Under the pieces are notes generated by a model. It did not search any database. It saw only the letters and a list, made by a program, of their open reading frames with translations, and had not been told where the DNA came from. Shown here one piece after another: positions 38,048 through 51,975 of a DNA stretch of 64,000 nucleotides. A program made the position numbers and the translations under genes. The DNA comes from Flavobacteriaceae bacterium (lineage in GTDB: Bacteria; Bacteroidota; Bacteroidia; Flavobacteriales; Flavobacteriaceae), in the NCBI GenBank assembly GCA_013373105.1, contig JABXIJ010000004.1:21451-85450 (forward strand), given 5' to 3'. The stretch's first letter is position 1. Each line of letters opens with the position of its first letter.

Positions 38048-40516
38048 TTACTGAAATAAATTAATTCTAAACACAAAACCATCTTCTTTAATTCCACCAT
38101 AATTAGCTCTAACATATTCAAATCTAAAAAACTTCCACTTTCCAAAACCAATATTACTTAAACCAATAGAATATTCTGAGTAAGGGTGTTTATCTGCCAT
38201 AAATAATATTTTGCCACCAGTAACTAAATGTAAGTTCAATTTATTTAATAATGGAATTCTTCCTAAGATAGATCCTTTAAAATTGTGTTCTATATGTGCT
38301 TCTGCATATTTATCGTTCGTATAATATTTATAATACTCTAACAAATTAAAACTATTTAATTGCCTATCTATAGGAAATAACAATTGATTTCCATTAGCCT
38401 GAAGAAAATCCATAAAAGCAATATTTTTTTTCTTTAAAAAAGCACCAGCTCTTAGATAATAACTAAAGTTACCAAAGTTACCAGTATTTAAATACTGTCT
38501 TATATTAGCAATAAATACATCTGAATTTAAATTAGTGTTACTTGCACCAAATCTTTTAACATAATTTAAACTGATAGTTGGGTACTTATTATTACCAATA
38601 TTTACTTTTCTATTTGGGTACGATAAATATTTTTGACCAAAAACAAATGTTGCACCAACATTTAACGTTGCAATTGTGTGTTCATTAAATGGTGCATTTA
38701 CAAAATCTGTAGGGTTTAATGGATTATTAGAAGTATAGGGGTCATTTGTTCTTTGTTTAGCAAATGAATAGTTTGTGGTATTAAATAACGGACTTCTCTT
38801 AGCATATTCTAATGATGATGAAAAATAAAGTCCATTTTTTATTTCTTCTGAATAGTCTATTCTTGCAAAAGTTTTTTCATAAATTTTCATGTAGTTTTTT
38901 CTATAAAACAATGAACTAATTGTATTGTTGAGTTTTAAAATAGGCTCTCTTCCATTAAACTGTCTAATAGCTGTACCACCTGAAATAGATAATCTTGGTC
39001 TAGTTATATTATCCCATTTTTTTGTAAAATAGAATGTTGGTCTTGCAATTTTATCTGAGAAACCATAATTTACATTAAAACCTGCATTCCACCATTTTCC
39101 ATTATCGTTTAAACTTTTAAAATAACTAAGACCTAAAGAGAAATTAAAACCCTGTACTGTATTAAAACTAAAATTACTTATTAAACCACTAAATGACAAC
39201 GACCAATCTTCATAAGAGTTTCTAAAAGTATACCCTGTAAATGGCGAAATTAAATTGAATTTATTTTGAATATGATCTACAGAATCTAAATATTTTTTAG
39301 ATTTTCTAACCACTTTTATACTGTCTTTAATTTTATAGTCTTTAACTTCTTCTTTTGTTAAAGGAACTGGCCTTAAGTGATTCCAATAAACACTATCTTT
39401 TTCTGTAGCATTTTCTTCGAAAGTTAATACCTCATTGGTAAAGGTATTTGCTATAAAATTAGGCGTAAAGTTATAATTTGAATAAGCAGATGAAAAACGA
39501 CCATCAAGTTTAAAACCTAAAAAGTTTACTTTAAAATCTATGCTCTGGCTAATTAATACCCAAGCATCATTTGTAGAAGAATAGTTGTAATCTTGTTTTA
39601 ATTTTAATCTATCTACTGCAGGAATATTTACTTGAGCACCAGTTACAGTTACATCAATACCATAAATTTCCCAATCATCTTCTACTATATAAATAGCACC
39701 TTCAAAAACTCTATCATTTTTTCGTTTAGGAATAATTTTAATCTTATTTATTAGCTTTCCACTCTTATCATATAAGGTACCTATTAACTTATAGGAATAA
39801 TGGGCAAAGGCATTGTCTGAAATTGGTGAAATTAAATCGTTTCCAAACTCAACATTATTGTTGTAAAAATTAATATTAGTATCTTCTGCTCTATTAAAAC
39901 TAATACCATTATCTTCTCCTGAAACTTTTGAAGCTATTATGTTTTCTTTAAATGCTTTAGGATTTTTTTTAAATTTAATTTCTGAAACAGTTTCAGATAA
40001 ATAAATAATACCACTTCTTGTAGAGTCTAAACCTCCACCAAAATCACCTAAGTTTTGCCCTAAAATATTTTTTGGAGCATCTTTAATTCTATACAAACCT
40101 CTTGAATAAAAATTTGCTGTATAGTTAGCATACTTATTTGTGTTTTCTTCTTTTTTTGCAATTACATTTCGAATAATTCTGTTAGCAGGATTATCTTTAG
40201 TGGATATAACTATTTCTGCTAAATCAACCTTTTCTTCTTGTAAATTAATATTTATTGTATAAGGAAATTTGGTAATAGATACCTTTCGCACTTCAGTTTT
40301 ATAACCTAAGTATTTAAACACTACTTCATAAGTTCCAAGCTTATTAATCTCTAATACAAATTCTCCATTATCATTACTAGTTGTTCCTGTAACAATGCCT
40401 TGCAAATAAACGCTTACAAAAGAAAGTGGCTCATTCTTAGTGTTAGTAACTTTCCCTTTTATTTGAGCATAGGATGCAATAGAAAAAAAGAATAAAACAA
40501 AAAAGTACTTTTTCAT
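38048..40516 (-). CDS. DUF5686 / carboxypeptidase-like regulatory domain outer-membrane protein
   Basis: N-terminal IKGKVTNTKNEPLSFVSVYLQGIVTGTTSNDNGEFVL plus beta-rich C-terminus. Confidence 0.85.
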   Translation of the reverse strand: MKKYFFVLFFFSIASYAQIKGKVTNTKNEPLSFVSVYLQGIVTGTTSNDNGEFVLEINKLGTYEVVFKYLGYKTEVRKVSITKFPYTININLQEEKVDLAEIVISTKDNPANRIIRNVIAKKEENTNKYANYTANFYSRGLYRIKDAPKNILGQNLGDFGGGLDSTRSGIIYLSETVSEIKFKKNPKAFKENIIASKVSGEDNGISFNRAEDTNINFYNNNVEFGNDLISPISDNAFAHYSYKLIGTLYDKSGKLINKIKIIPKRKNDRVFEGAIYIVEDDWEIYGIDVTVTGAQVNIPAVDRLKLKQDYNYSSTNDAWVLISQSIDFKVNFLGFKLDGRFSSAYSNYNFTPNFIANTFTNEVLTFEENATEKDSVYWNHLRPVPLTKEEVKDYKIKDSIKVVRKSKKYLDSVDHIQNKFNLISPFTGYTFRNSYEDWSLSFSGLISNFSFNTVQGFNFSLGLSYFKSLNDNGKWWNAGFNVNYGFSDKIARPTFYFTKKWDNITRPRLSISGGTAIRQFNGREPILKLNNTISSLFYRKNYMKIYEKTFARIDYSEEIKNGLYFSSSLEYAKRSPLFNTTNYSFAKQRTNDPYTSNNPLNPTDFVNAPFNEHTIATLNVGATFVFGQKYLSYPNRKVNIGNNKYPTISLNYVKRFGASNTNLNSDVFIANIRQYLNTGNFGNFSYYLRAGAFLKKKNIAFMDFLQANGNQLLFPIDRQLNSFNLLEYYKYYTNDKYAEAHIEHNFKGSILGRIPLLNKLNLHLVTGGKILFMADKHPYSEYSIGLSNIGFGKWKFFRFEYVRANYGGIKEDGFVFRINLFQ

Positions 40517-40602
40517 GGGTTAGTTTTATTGATAGACGCAAACTTAAATGAATTGTTACCACTAAATCTTAAAAAATTGTAAAACAACACACAATAGTTT
40601 CT

Positions 40603-40610
40603 TAATTTTG
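40603..40610 (+). promoter_or_regulatory. -7 box TAATTTTG upstream of queG
   Basis: TAnnTTTG 9 nt before the ATG. Confidence 0.4.
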
Positions 40611-40618
40611 ATTTTATC

Positions 40619-41542
40619 ATGTCTAAAGCAAAATATACACATTTTATAAAACAAGAAGCTAAAAAACTAGGTTTTTTAAATTGCGGTATTGCTAAGGCAG
40701 AATTTTTAGAAGTAGAAGCACCTAGATTAGAAAAATGGTTAACTAATGGTTTCCATGCAAAAATGCAATACATGGAAAATCATTTTGACAAACGTTTAGA
40801 CCCAAGACTACTTGTTGATGATGCTAAATCTGTAATCTCACTTTCATTCAATTATTTTCCAAACAAAACTCAAAATTCAGAGAGTTATAAAATTGCAAAA
40901 TATGCTTATGGGGAAGATTATCATCATGTCATCAAAGAAAAACTTAGAGAATTACTACAAGCTATCCAAGATGAAATTGGCGAAGTTTCTGGTCGTTGTT
41001 TTGTAGATTCAGCACCAGTTTTAGAACGTGCTTGGGCAGAAAAAGCAGGAATTGGTTGGAATGGTAAACACTCCTTACACATTCAAAAACAAGCTGGCTC
41101 CTATTTTTTTTTAGCAGAATTGATAATTGATTTAGAGTTGAAGTATGATACACCTACTACAACTAACCATTGTGGTACTTGTACCAAATGCATAGATGCT
41201 TGCCCTACAGAAGCTATTTTACCAAATAATGTTATAGATAGTAATAAATGTATTTCATATTTAACCATTGAATTAAAAGATAATATCCCCAATCAATTTA
41301 AAACCCAAATGAACGATTGGATGTTTGGTTGCGATATTTGTCAAGAAGTTTGTCCTTGGAATCGTTTTTCTTCACCTCATCAAGAATCATTATTTAACCC
41401 AAAACAAGAACTTTTAGACTTTTCAAAACAAGATTGGCAAGAACTCACTGAAGAGACCTTTAAAAAGGTGTTTAAAAAATCTGCTGTAAAAAGAACAAAG
41501 TTCAATGGATTGAAGAGAAATATTCAATTTTTAAAAGAATAA
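40619..41542 (+). CDS. queG: Epoxyqueuosine reductase
   Basis: [16 protein letters not shown] and [11 protein letters not shown] 4Fe-4S motifs; [13 protein letters not shown]. Confidence 0.95.
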   Translation: MSKAKYTHFIKQEAKKLGFLNCGIAKAEFLEVEAPRLEKWLTNGFHAKMQYMENHFDKRLDPRLLVDDAKSVISLSFNYFPNKTQNSESYKIAKYAYGEDYHHVIKEKLRELLQAIQDEIGEVSGRCFVDSAPVLERAWAEKAGIGWNGKHSLHIQKQAGSYFFLAELIIDLELKYDTPTTTNHCGTCTKCIDACPTEAILPNNVIDSNKCISYLTIELKDNIPNQFKTQMNDWMFGCDICQEVCPWNRFSSPHQESLFNPKQELLDFSKQDWQELTEETFKKVFKKSAVKRTKFNGLKRNIQFLKE

Positions 41543-41607
41543 AAATATCCTATACTCTTCTATTGAAAACCATATATTTGTATGCCAAACAAGCAAACAA
41601 CTAACTT

Positions 41608-43884
41608 ATGAGTAATTCAAGAAAAAGACATGAAGCTTTGGTTTATCATGCTAAACCAAAACCAGGAAAAGTTGAAGTTGTCCCTACAAAAAAATACGCT
41701 ACTCAACATGACTTAGCATTAGCATATTCGCCAGGCGTTGCAGAACCTTGCCTTGAAATTGAAAAAGATAAAAACAATGTTTATAAATATACATCTAAAG
41801 GAAATTTAGTTGCTGTAATTTCTAATGGAACAGCAGTTTTAGGACTAGGAGATATTGGCCCTGAAGCTTCAAAACCTGTAATGGAAGGTAAAGGGGTTCT
41901 ATTTAAAATATTTGCAGATATAGATGTTTTTGACATTGAAGTTGATGCTACTGATGTCGATAAATTTATAGAAACTGTAAAAGCTATTTCACCAACTTTT
42001 GGTGGAATTAACTTAGAAGATATTAAAGCTCCAGAAGCATTTGAAATTGAAAGAAGGCTAAAAGAGGAATTAGATATTCCTGTAATGCACGATGATCAAC
42101 ATGGAACTGCTATTATTTCTGCAGCAGCTTTAAAAAATGCTATAGAAATTGCAAATAAAGATTTATCTAAAGCCAAAATTGTAGTAAATGGTGCAGGTGC
42201 TGCAGCTATTTCTTGTACTAGATTGTATTTAAAGTTGGGTGCAAAGAGAGAAAATATCATCATGTGTGATAGCAAAGGTGTTATTAGAAAAGATAGAGAT
42301 AACCTTACACCTCAAAAAGCAGAGTTTGCTACAGATCAAGATATAAACTCACTAGATGAAGCAATGGAAAACGCTGATGTATTTATTGGACTTTCAATGG
42401 GAAATGTTGTTTCAGCGAAAATGCTAAAATCAATGGCCAAAAACCCAATTGTGTTTGCAATGGCAAATCCAGTTCCTGAAATAGATTACGATTTAGCTAT
42501 TGCAACTAGAGATGATATTATAATGGCCACAGGAAGATCAGATCATCCTAATCAAGTAAACAATGTTTTAGGTTTTCCATTTATTTTTAGAGGAGCTTTA
42601 GATGTTAGAGCTACCAAAATAAACGAAGAAATGAAGTTGGCAGCTGTACATGCTTTAGCAGATTTAGCAAAAAGATCTGTACCAGAACAAGTAAATATTG
42701 TTTATGATGAAGTAAGCTTGACATTTGGTAGAGATTATATAATTCCAAAACCTTTTGACCCAAGATTAATTTATGAAATACCACCAGCTATTGCAAAAGC
42801 AGCAATGGAATCTGGTGTAGCTCTAAAACCCATAGAAGATTGGGATAAATACAGAGATGAATTAATGGAACGTTCTGGTTCTGGAAGTAAAGAAATTAGA
42901 CTTATTCATAACAGAGCAAAAAGAAGTTTAAAACGAATTGTTTTTGCAGAGGCAGATCATTTAGATGTTTTAAAAGCTGCACAAAGAGTACAAGAAGAAA
43001 GGTTAGGTAAACCAATTTTATTAGGTAGAAAAGACGTTATTCTGGCTTTAAAAGAAGAAATTGGTTTTACAGATGATGTACCAATTTTTGACCCAAAAAC
43101 AGACGAAGAAGCAGATAGAAGAAAACGTTATGGAGAAGTATATTGGAAAAATCGCCAACGAAAAGGAAGAACTTTATCTGAAGCTGTAAAGTTAATGAGA
43201 GAACGAAATTATTTTGCAGCAATGATGGTAAATGAAAATGAAGCAGATGCTTTAATTACAGGCTATTCAAGACCTTACCCAACTGTTGTAAAACCAATAT
43301 TAGAGCTTATTGAAAAAGACAAAGGTATATCTAAAGTTGCTGCTTGTAACCTTATGTTAACTAAGCAAGGCCCAATTTTTTTAGCAGATACTACAATAAA
43401 TATAAATCCAAGTACAGATGATTTGGTAAAAATTACGCAGCTAACCACCAAACTAGTTAAAATGTTTGGTATGAAACCAAATATTGCTATGCTGTCGTTT
43501 TCAAATTTTGGCTCATCTAATAAAGAAACTTCAAAGAAAATTAGTAATGCAGTGTCATACATGCATAGTAATTATCCTAATGTTGTTGTTGATGGTGAAA
43601 TACAAGCAGATTTTGCTTTAAATCCAGAAATGCTAGCTAAAGAGTTTCCGTTTTCTAAATTAAATGGCAAAAAAGTAAATGTTTTAATTTTTCCAAATTT
43701 AGAATCGGCAAACATTACTTATAAGTTACTAAAACAAGTAGATAAAGCTGAGTCAATAGGTCCTGTAATTTTAGGTTTAAGTAAAGCTGTACACGTTTTA
43801 CAACTAGGAGCCAGTGTAGATGAAATGGTAAATATGGCTGCTTTAGCAGCAGTTGATGCACAACAACGTGAAAAGAATAAATAA
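41608..43884 (+). CDS. maeB: NADP-dependent malic enzyme with C-terminal phosphotransacetylase-like domain
   Basis: [40 protein letters not shown]-like C-terminal half. Confidence 0.95.
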   Translation: MSNSRKRHEALVYHAKPKPGKVEVVPTKKYATQHDLALAYSPGVAEPCLEIEKDKNNVYKYTSKGNLVAVISNGTAVLGLGDIGPEASKPVMEGKGVLFKIFADIDVFDIEVDATDVDKFIETVKAISPTFGGINLEDIKAPEAFEIERRLKEELDIPVMHDDQHGTAIISAAALKNAIEIANKDLSKAKIVVNGAGAAAISCTRLYLKLGAKRENIIMCDSKGVIRKDRDNLTPQKAEFATDQDINSLDEAMENADVFIGLSMGNVVSAKMLKSMAKNPIVFAMANPVPEIDYDLAIATRDDIIMATGRSDHPNQVNNVLGFPFIFRGALDVRATKINEEMKLAAVHALADLAKRSVPEQVNIVYDEVSLTFGRDYIIPKPFDPRLIYEIPPAIAKAAMESGVALKPIEDWDKYRDELMERSGSGSKEIRLIHNRAKRSLKRIVFAEADHLDVLKAAQRVQEERLGKPILLGRKDVILALKEEIGFTDDVPIFDPKTDEEADRRKRYGEVYWKNRQRKGRTLSEAVKLMRERNYFAAMMVNENEADALITGYSRPYPTVVKPILELIEKDKGISKVAACNLMLTKQGPIFLADTTININPSTDDLVKITQLTTKLVKMFGMKPNIAMLSFSNFGSSNKETSKKISNAVSYMHSNYPNVVVDGEIQADFALNPEMLAKEFPFSKLNGKKVNVLIFPNLESANITYKLLKQVDKAESIGPVILGLSKAVHVLQLGASVDEMVNMAALAAVDAQQREKNK

Positions 43885-43915
43885 ATTGTTACATTAGAGC
43901 CTAGAAAAAAAAAGG

Positions 43916-44497
43916 ATGATTACACAAATAAGGGGGAGACTTATTGAAAAAAATCCAACAGAAGTAGTTGTTGACTGTAATGGTGTTGGGTATTTATTAC
44001 ACATTTCACTAAATACATTTTCTAAACTACCAAGTGATGAAAATGTAATTTTATACACGCATCTTAGCATAAGAGAAGATGCTCATACCCTTTTTGGATT
44101 TATTGATAAAACAGAAAGAGAAGTTTTTAAGTTATTAATTTCTGTTTCTGGTGTTGGGCCAAGTATTGCAAGAACTATGTTGTCTTCTATGACATCAGAA
44201 GAAATTCAAAATGCAATAGCCTCTGAAAATGTACAATTAATTCAGGCTGTAAAAGGTATTGGTGCCAAAACAGCACAACGTGTAATTGTAGACTTAAAAG
44301 ATAAAATTCTCAAAACCTTTAATATTGATGAAGTTTCTATGTCTGTAAGCAATACAAACAAAGATGAAGCGTTATCTGCTTTAGAAGTTTTAGGGTATAA
44401 CAGAAAGCAATCTGAGAAAATTGTAAATGCTATTGTTAAAGAAAACCCTGAAACAAGTGTTGAGAACATTATAAAATCAGCTTTAAAAAACTTATAA
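43916..44497 (+). CDS. ruvA: Holliday junction helicase subunit RuvA
   Basis: MITQIRGRLIEKNPTEVVVDCNGVGYLLHISLNT, VSGVGPSIARTMLS, VKGIGAKTAQRVIVDLKDK. Confidence 0.96.
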   Translation: MITQIRGRLIEKNPTEVVVDCNGVGYLLHISLNTFSKLPSDENVILYTHLSIREDAHTLFGFIDKTEREVFKLLISVSGVGPSIARTMLSSMTSEEIQNAIASENVQLIQAVKGIGAKTAQRVIVDLKDKILKTFNIDEVSMSVSNTNKDEALSALEVLGYNRKQSEKIVNAIVKENPETSVENIIKSALKNL

Positions 44498-44501
44498 TCA
44501 G

Positions 44502-47500
44502 TTGTTTAGAATATTAAAGAAAATATTTTTTTTAGTTCTTTTTACTGTTTTAGTAAACTTTAATTTATACTCCCAAAATACAAGCAAAGACACAACTACA
44601 GTTAAAAAAGATACGCTTCAGTTAAAATACGATTTTAAAAACACTCAAAAAGGTGGATTGTTTTTAGATGATTTAGCTAAAAAGGAGGTGATTTTTGATA
44701 AAGTACTTAACAAATATGTTATAGTAGAAAAAGTTGGCGATTACTTCACAAAGACACCAATTTTTTTAACTAGAAAAGAATATGCTAGATATCGTTTAAA
44801 AAGAGATATGTATCTCTATTTTAAACAGAAAGTAAGCGCAACCAACAGTAAGAAAAAAGGTTCTGAAGAAGCGCAAAAAGATTTACTACCAACTTTATAT
44901 GTTAATTCTAAGTTTTTTGAAGATATTTTTGGCGGTAATACAGTTACGGTTACACCAACAGGTAATTTAAACTTAAGACTTGGATTTATTTATCAGAACA
45001 CAGAAAACCCACAAATTTCTGAAGAAAACAGAAGTAACTTTGTTTTCGATTTCGACCAACAAATAAATGCTAGTATTCGTGCAAAAGTTGGAGAAAGACT
45101 AGAGTTTACCGCTAATTATGACACTCAAGCCACATTCGATTTTCAAAACTTAGTAAAAATTGATTACAACCCAACAGAAGACGATATTTTACAAGATGAA
45201 GACGATATTTTACAAGATATAGATGCAGGTAATGTTTCTATGCCAATTAAAAACTCACTTATTAATGGAGCACAAACGCTTTTTGGTGTTAAAACAAGAT
45301 TAAAGTTTGGTAACACCAATATTACAGCTGTTTTTTCTCAACAAAATTCAGAGAGTAATACAGTTATTGCAGAAGCAGGTGCATCAATTCAACCTTTTGA
45401 GTTAAGAGCAACAGATTACGATACAGATCGTCATTTTTTCTTATCGCAATTCTTTTTCGATAACTATGCCAATTCTCTTAAAAATTACCCTTTAATAAGT
45501 AGCCAAGTTAATATTACTCGTATTGAAGTTTGGATTACCAATAGAAATGCAACTACAGATGATTTTAGGAGTATTGTTGCTTTTGCAGATTTAGGAGAAA
45601 ACAACAACCCAAACACAAATTACAATAATTTAGTTGACGATTCTGGTAATGTGCAACCTTCAAATCCTGTAAGTATTAATACAAATGGTCAAGTTTTATT
45701 TTTACCACAAAATAATGCCAATAATATTTACACACCTAATATTTTAACTGGTGTTAGAGATATCTCTAACGTAGATAATACCTTAGTTTCTAACTTTCAA
45801 ATGCAACAAGGAACAGATTACTCGATTCTTGAAAATGCAAGAAGACTAAATCCTAATGAATATAGATTAAACCCTCAACTAGGTTATATTTCTTTAAATA
45901 GAAGATTAAATGATGGTGAAGTTCTTGCTGTTGCATATGAATATACTGTTGCAGGTTCTGTTAATGGTAGCACTTCAAAATCTTTTAAAGTAGGTGAATT
46001 TTCTAACGATGGTGTTCAAGCACCAAACAATTTAGTTGTAAAATTATTACGTTCAGAAATTTTACAAACTAAACGAACTAATACTACAACTAATACAGAC
46101 GAATCTTTTCCTACTTGGCGTTTAATGATGAAGAATGTATATGCATTAGGAGCTTTTCCATTAACTAGAGAAGGTTTTCGTTTTGAAGTTCAATATAGAG
46201 ATGATGATACTGGTATACCTTCTAATGTATTACAAAATACTTCTACTCAAGGTGTTCCAAACACTCCATTAATACAATTATTAGATTTAGACCAATTAGA
46301 CCAAAGTCAATTTAGAACTCCAGATGGATTTTTCGATTATGTAGAAGGATTAACAGTAAATTCTGAAAATGGATATGTTATTTTTCCTCATCCAGAACCT
46401 TTTGGTAGTGGTTTAGAAGATGATTTAACTAGTCCTTTAGATCAAAAATTTCTGTTTAGTGAGTTGTATTTAAATACTAAAATTAATATTCAAAATAATT
46501 TTCAGAATAAAGATAAATACTTTCTAAAAGGGTATTTTAAATCAGACAATGCAGCTGGTATACCTATTGGTGCATTTAATGTTCCTAGAGGTTCTGTAAC
46601 AGTTACAGCAGGAGGAAGACAACTTGTTGAAGGTATAGATTTTGTAGTTGATTATTTACAAGGTAGAGTGCAAATTATAGATCCTGGTTTACGTTCTTCA
46701 GGAGTACCCATTAATGTTACTACAGAAAATAACGCTGTTTTTAATCAGCAACGTAAAACCTTTATGGGAATAGATGTTGAGCACAAATTTTCTGATAAAT
46801 TAACTATTGGAGGAACCATATTAAATGTATTAGAAAGACCGTTAACTCCAAAAGTTAATTATGGATCAGACCCAATTAACAATACCATGTTTGGGTTTAA
46901 TTTAGACTATTCTACAGAAGTTCCATTTTTCACAAAACTTGCAAATAAACTCCCTTTTGTAGACACAGATGTTCCATCAAATTTATCTGTTAGAGCAGAT
47001 ATGGCTTATTTATTACCTGGCACACCTAGAGGATTAGATGTAACTGGAGCAGCAACTTCGTATATCGATGATTTTGAAGCTTCGCAGATTCCAATTAGTT
47101 TAATATCTCCTCTAGAATGGTATGAAGCAAGTACTCCAAGATACGAAACCAATGATATATTTAATGGGAGCAACAACGATTTATCTTATAATTATAAAAG
47201 AGGAAAATTAGCTTGGTATAGCATAGATCAAATTTTTTATGGCTTTGGTGAAACACCACCAAATGTAGATGCAGATGAATTGTCTAGAGCAGAAACCAGA
47301 CAAATTAATTTTGCTGAATTGTTTCCAAATCAACAGTTAGACATTACTCAAAACCAACAAATAAGAACATTAGATTTAGCCTATTTTCCAAGAGAAAGAG
47401 GTTCTTATAACTTTAACCCTAATGCAATTTTGCAAAATGGTGAAGCGTTTTTACCCAATCCTCAAGAAAATTGGGGAGGAATTATGAGACCTTTAAATAC

Positions 47501-50500
47501 TAATAATTTTGATGTTGCCAATGTTGAGTTTATTCAGTTTTGGATTATGGATCCTTATGATAATTACTCAATAACTACTGAAGAGGGTTTACCTCAAGGA
47601 GTTAATCCAAATAATCCAGCAAATCAAGTTGGAGATTTATACATTAATCTTGGAAATATTTCAGAAGATATTTTAAAAGATAACCGTAAAATGTTTGAAA
47701 ATGGTTTACCACTAGATGGTTTAAAGGTAAATGGTAATAACGTAAATAGAACACTTTGGGGAGATGTACCAAGAAACCCTTCTATTATTTATGCATTTAG
47801 TGAAGAAGATGATGCAAGATTAAATCAAGATTTAGGTTTCGATGGTTTAAACAATCAAGAGGAACAAAATTTAGCTAATATTGATCAAAAATTTAGAACC
47901 TTACTTGACCCAGCAGCAGATGATTATCAGTTTTTTAGAGGTACACAATTAGATAATTTAAATGCATCAATAATTAGGCGTTATAAGAATTTTAACAATA
48001 CTCAAGGGAATTCACCAACTATTAATCAATCTTCAGAACCTTACCCTACTTCATCAACAACATATCCAGATGCAGAAGATATCAACAGAGATCAAACTAT
48101 GAATACTGTTGAAAGTTTTTTTGAATATAAAGTGTCTTTAAATAAAGCAGATTTAGTAGTTGGGCAAAATTATATTGTTGATGAAAAGACAACTACTGTT
48201 ACACTTGAAAACGGTAACACTCAACAAACAAAATGGTATCAATTTAGGGTTCCAATTAGAAATGGTACACCTATAAATGGTATTACAGATTTTAATAGTA
48301 TACGTTTTATAAGAATGTTTTTAACTAACTTTAAAATACCTGTAGTAATTAGGTTTGGTGAGTTAGACTTAGTACGTGGAGATTGGAGACGTTATACAAG
48401 AACCATTGACCCAAATATAAATCCTGATAGAGAATTAACTCAACAAGAATTAGAAGGTTTTGAAGTTGGTGTTGTAAGTATAGAACAAAATGATGGAACT
48501 TACATTCAACCTCCAGGTATTGAGCGTGAGCGCTTACAAGGAAGCACCACAGTACAATTACAAAATGAACAATCTGTTACTTTAAAAGTTAACAATTTAG
48601 CACCAGGTAAAACAAGAGCTATTTTTAAAAATATAAGTACAGATCTTAGACGTTTTAAACGTCTTAAAATGTTTATGCACTTAGAAGGTGATTCAGATTT
48701 TTCTGGTGTAATTCGTTTAGGAACAGATTTAGATGAAAATTACTATGAACTTGAATTGCCATTAACTGTTAGCCAAGGTGGTACTGGACAGTTAGATATC
48801 TGGCCAGAAGCCAATAACTTAGATGCATTTTTAGAAGATTTTGGTAAGGTAAAACTCGAAAGAGATGCTGCAAATGCTCCTATTAATCAATTGTATACTT
48901 CTAGTACAATTGGTGCAAATTCACCTTATAAAATAAGTGTAAGAGGTAATCCTACTTTAGCACAGATTAGAACTTTAGTTTTAGGTTTAAAAAATACTGG
49001 GGTTGTAGCTAAATCTGGTGAAATTTGGTTTAACGAATTACGGGCTGCAGGTTTTGATAACGATCCTAGCTGGGCTGCTGTAATTAACGCTGATGCAAAT
49101 TTTGCTGATGTTGCAAACTTATCACTTTCTGGTAGTGTTCAAACTATAGGATTTGGTAATGTAGAAGACAGAGTAAACCAAAGAACTTTAGATGAAACCA
49201 AAGAATATGGTGTTTCTACTACTTTAAATTTAGGTAAAGTTATTACCCCAAAAAAATGGGGTATACAAATACCTATGAGTTATAGTGTTGGTGAGAAATT
49301 TATAGATCCTAAGTTTGATCCACAGTATCAAGATGTACTTTTAGAAGATGCTATTGGACAAAATCCAAACAGTGAATTTTCTAGAGATTATACTAAAAGA
49401 ACAAGCATTAGTTTTAATAATGTTAAGAAAAATAGGAATCCAAACTCTACAAAAAAACCAAAGTTTTACGATGTTGAAAATTTAGCTTTTTCTTATGCAC
49501 ATAATAGAGAATTTCATAGAGATTATAATATTGAAAAATACATTAATGAAAATGTAACAGCTTCTGTAAATTATAGTTTTAACTTTAATGCTAAACCTAT
49601 TGAACCTTTTAAAAAGAACGATTCTATTTTTAGAAGTAAATATTGGAAATTTATTAAAGATCTAAACTTTAATCCTATTCCATCAACCATAGCTGTAAAT
49701 TCAAGAATTAATAGAAGTTATAATGAACAACAATCTCGAAATCTTGTTTCTGGTTTATCTCCTCAACCAGAATTAAAACAGCGTAGGTTTTTATTCGATT
49801 GGGATTATACCATTGGTTTCGATTTAACCAAATCACTTCAACTGAACTTTAATGCTACAAACAGTTATATATATGATACTTTTGGTGGTGGACAAGATTT
49901 ACAGATTTTTGATAATTTCTTCAACATTGGTCGACCAAATCAATACCATCAAAAACTAAATGCAACTTACAACTTGCCTCTAGATAAGTTTCCGTTTTTA
50001 GATTTCTTAAAAGCAGATTATGCATATACTGCAGATTTCGACTGGCAAGTGTCTTCTCAAGATCAAACCATAGTTGAAAGAATTGGTAATGTTATTCAGA
50101 ATGCAAACACACATAATTTAAATACCACTTGGTCTTTCGAAAAAATATATAGAGCTATTAATTTTGATAAATTATTACTCACTAAAACTCAACGTGAAAA
50201 TGCAAATTCTGGTAACAGATCTAGAATTACGCCAAATAAAAAACTACCTATAGGTAAGAAAATTTTAAAAGGATTTTGGGATGTTTTAACTTCTGTTAAG
50301 CAAGGAAAAATTAGCTATACAGAAAATAACGGCCAATATTTACAGGGTTATAATCAAGGAATTGGATTTTTAGGGGGTGCTACTACAGCTTTTGCTTTTG
50401 GTAGTCAAGTAGACATTAGAAATACCGCTTTAGAAAATGGCTGGTTGGTATCAAGAGCAGCTAATGATGAATATTTTAATAGAAACTATAGTAGAACTCA

Positions 50501-51581
50501 TTACAACAAGTTAGAATATACATTTACACTAAAACCTATTGCAGATTTAAATATAGATGTAAGAGGGAATAAAATTAAAACTAGCGATATTTCTCAGCAA
50601 ATAGACCTAATACAAGGAAATAATAACCTAGAAGATACTCCAATTTTTGAAACTGGTAATTTTAGTACAAGTCACTCCATGTTATCTACAGCATTTAAAG
50701 ATGGTGATGCTCTTTTTCAAACTATGAAAGATTATAGAGCAACCATAGCTAATAGATTATCAACAGAAACAGGAGCTCCAATTTCTGGTTTTGGTGAAAA
50801 TAGTCAACAGGTTTTATTCCCTGCTTTTATGGCTGCGTACTCAGGTAAAAATCCAAACAAAGTAAATACAGGATTATTTAGAAATATACCAATTCCAAAT
50901 TGGACATTACGTTATAGTGGTTTAATGCGTTATAATTGGTTTAAAAAGAATTTTTCAACTTTTGTTGTTTCACATGGTTACAGATCTTCTTACACCATTT
51001 CTGGGTTTACTAATAATTTACAATTCGATGCAAATAACCCATATACTAATACTAATGCTTCTGGTAATTATGAAGCTAATAGACTTATAGCTAGTGCAAC
51101 TTTAGTTGATGAATTTTCACCATTAATTAAAGTTGATATGAAAATGAAAAACTCAATTTCATTTAGAGGAGAAATAAAAAGAGATAGAACCTTAACCATG
51201 AATTTTAACAATAGTACTTTAACAGATATAAATGGTACAGAGTATATTTTTGGAATGGGCTATGTCTTTAAAAATGTTTCCATGAGCACACGTTTTACAG
51301 GTAAAAAAACTACCCTAAAAGGTGATATAAATTTAAGAGCTGATGTATCTTTGCGAGATAATATTACACAAATTAGATATGTAGATGAAGATAATACTCA
51401 AATAAGTGGTGGTCAAAGATTATTTTCTATTAAATTTACAGCCGATTATATTTTAAGTAGAAATTTAACTGCGTCATTTTATTATAATCATCAAACGTCA
51501 AATTATGCAATATCTACAACCTTTCCAAGACAAGCAATTAATGGAGGGTTTAACATAGTTTATAATTTAGGAGGAAATTAA
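44502..51581 (+). CDS. sprA: Gliding motility / type IX secretion translocon protein SprA
   Basis: 2359 aa; [71 protein letters not shown], terminal [12 protein letters not shown]. Confidence 0.95.
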   Translation: MFRILKKIFFLVLFTVLVNFNLYSQNTSKDTTTVKKDTLQLKYDFKNTQKGGLFLDDLAKKEVIFDKVLNKYVIVEKVGDYFTKTPIFLTRKEYARYRLKRDMYLYFKQKVSATNSKKKGSEEAQKDLLPTLYVNSKFFEDIFGGNTVTVTPTGNLNLRLGFIYQNTENPQISEENRSNFVFDFDQQINASIRAKVGERLEFTANYDTQATFDFQNLVKIDYNPTEDDILQDEDDILQDIDAGNVSMPIKNSLINGAQTLFGVKTRLKFGNTNITAVFSQQNSESNTVIAEAGASIQPFELRATDYDTDRHFFLSQFFFDNYANSLKNYPLISSQVNITRIEVWITNRNATTDDFRSIVAFADLGENNNPNTNYNNLVDDSGNVQPSNPVSINTNGQVLFLPQNNANNIYTPNILTGVRDISNVDNTLVSNFQMQQGTDYSILENARRLNPNEYRLNPQLGYISLNRRLNDGEVLAVAYEYTVAGSVNGSTSKSFKVGEFSNDGVQAPNNLVVKLLRSEILQTKRTNTTTNTDESFPTWRLMMKNVYALGAFPLTREGFRFEVQYRDDDTGIPSNVLQNTSTQGVPNTPLIQLLDLDQLDQSQFRTPDGFFDYVEGLTVNSENGYVIFPHPEPFGSGLEDDLTSPLDQKFLFSELYLNTKINIQNNFQNKDKYFLKGYFKSDNAAGIPIGAFNVPRGSVTVTAGGRQLVEGIDFVVDYLQGRVQIIDPGLRSSGVPINVTTENNAVFNQQRKTFMGIDVEHKFSDKLTIGGTILNVLERPLTPKVNYGSDPINNTMFGFNLDYSTEVPFFTKLANKLPFVDTDVPSNLSVRADMAYLLPGTPRGLDVTGAATSYIDDFEASQIPISLISPLEWYEASTPRYETNDIFNGSNNDLSYNYKRGKLAWYSIDQIFYGFGETPPNVDADELSRAETRQINFAELFPNQQLDITQNQQIRTLDLAYFPRERGSYNFNPNAILQNGEAFLPNPQENWGGIMRPLNTNNFDVANVEFIQFWIMDPYDNYSITTEEGLPQGVNPNNPANQVGDLYINLGNISEDILKDNRKMFENGLPLDGLKVNGNNVNRTLWGDVPRNPSIIYAFSEEDDARLNQDLGFDGLNNQEEQNLANIDQKFRTLLDPAADDYQFFRGTQLDNLNASIIRRYKNFNNTQGNSPTINQSSEPYPTSSTTYPDAEDINRDQTMNTVESFFEYKVSLNKADLVVGQNYIVDEKTTTVTLENGNTQQTKWYQFRVPIRNGTPINGITDFNSIRFIRMFLTNFKIPVVIRFGELDLVRGDWRRYTRTIDPNINPDRELTQQELEGFEVGVVSIEQNDGTYIQPPGIERERLQGSTTVQLQNEQSVTLKVNNLAPGKTRAIFKNISTDLRRFKRLKMFMHLEGDSDFSGVIRLGTDLDENYYELELPLTVSQGGTGQLDIWPEANNLDAFLEDFGKVKLERDAANAPINQLYTSSTIGANSPYKISVRGNPTLAQIRTLVLGLKNTGVVAKSGEIWFNELRAAGFDNDPSWAAVINADANFADVANLSLSGSVQTIGFGNVEDRVNQRTLDETKEYGVSTTLNLGKVITPKKWGIQIPMSYSVGEKFIDPKFDPQYQDVLLEDAIGQNPNSEFSRDYTKRTSISFNNVKKNRNPNSTKKPKFYDVENLAFSYAHNREFHRDYNIEKYINENVTASVNYSFNFNAKPIEPFKKNDSIFRSKYWKFIKDLNFNPIPSTIAVNSRINRSYNEQQSRNLVSGLSPQPELKQRRFLFDWDYTIGFDLTKSLQLNFNATNSYIYDTFGGGQDLQIFDNFFNIGRPNQYHQKLNATYNLPLDKFPFLDFLKADYAYTADFDWQVSSQDQTIVERIGNVIQNANTHNLNTTWSFEKIYRAINFDKLLLTKTQRENANSGNRSRITPNKKLPIGKKILKGFWDVLTSVKQGKISYTENNGQYLQGYNQGIGFLGGATTAFAFGSQVDIRNTALENGWLVSRAANDEYFNRNYSRTHYNKLEYTFTLKPIADLNIDVRGNKIKTSDISQQIDLIQGNNNLEDTPIFETGNFSTSHSMLSTAFKDGDALFQTMKDYRATIANRLSTETGAPISGFGENSQQVLFPAFMAAYSGKNPNKVNTGLFRNIPIPNWTLRYSGLMRYNWFKKNFSTFVVSHGYRSSYTISGFTNNLQFDANNPYTNTNASGNYEANRLIASATLVDEFSPLIKVDMKMKNSISFRGEIKRDRTLTMNFNNSTLTDINGTEYIFGMGYVFKNVSMSTRFTGKKTTLKGDINLRADVSLRDNITQIRYVDEDNTQISGGQRLFSIKFTADYILSRNLTASFYYNHQTSNYAISTTFPRQAINGGFNIVYNLGGN

Positions 51582-51594
51582 AATAAAAAAACAA

Positions 51595-51975
51595 ATGAAT
51601 ATTCCAGCAGATTTAAAATACACAAAAGACCATGAATGGATAAGAATTGATGGTGACACAGCAACAATTGGCATCACTGATTTTGCGCAAGGTGAATTAG
51701 GTGACATAGTATACGTAGATGTAGATACTTTAGATGATACTGTAGAAGAAGGAGCAGTTTTTGGATCTGTAGAAGCTGTTAAAACAGTATCTGATTTATT
51801 TATGCCACTTACAGGTGAGGTAATTGAATTCAATGAAGAATTAGAAGATGAACCAGAATTAGTAAATTCTGATCCTTACCACAAAGGTTGGATGATTAAA
51901 GTTACTATTTCTGATCCAGATCAAATAGATAACTTACTAGATGCTGAAGCATATAAAAACCTTATCCAAGGATAA
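51595..51975 (+). CDS. gcvH: Glycine cleavage system H protein
   Basis: [62 protein letters not shown] (lipoyl Lys). Confidence 0.97.
   Translation: MNIPADLKYTKDHEWIRIDGDTATIGITDFAQGELGDIVYVDVDTLDDTVEEGAVFGSVEAVKTVSDLFMPLTGEVIEFNEELEDEPELVNSDPYHKGWMIKVTISDPDQIDNLLDAEAYKNLIQG

Noticed and set aside
40513-40773. 86-aa minus-strand ORF over the queG start
   Set aside because: Overlaps the well-supported QueG N-terminus and the queG promoter; no domain.
51567-51833. 88-aa minus-strand ORF opposite gcvH
   Set aside because: Antisense to canonical GcvH; Ser/Thr-rich shadow ORF.
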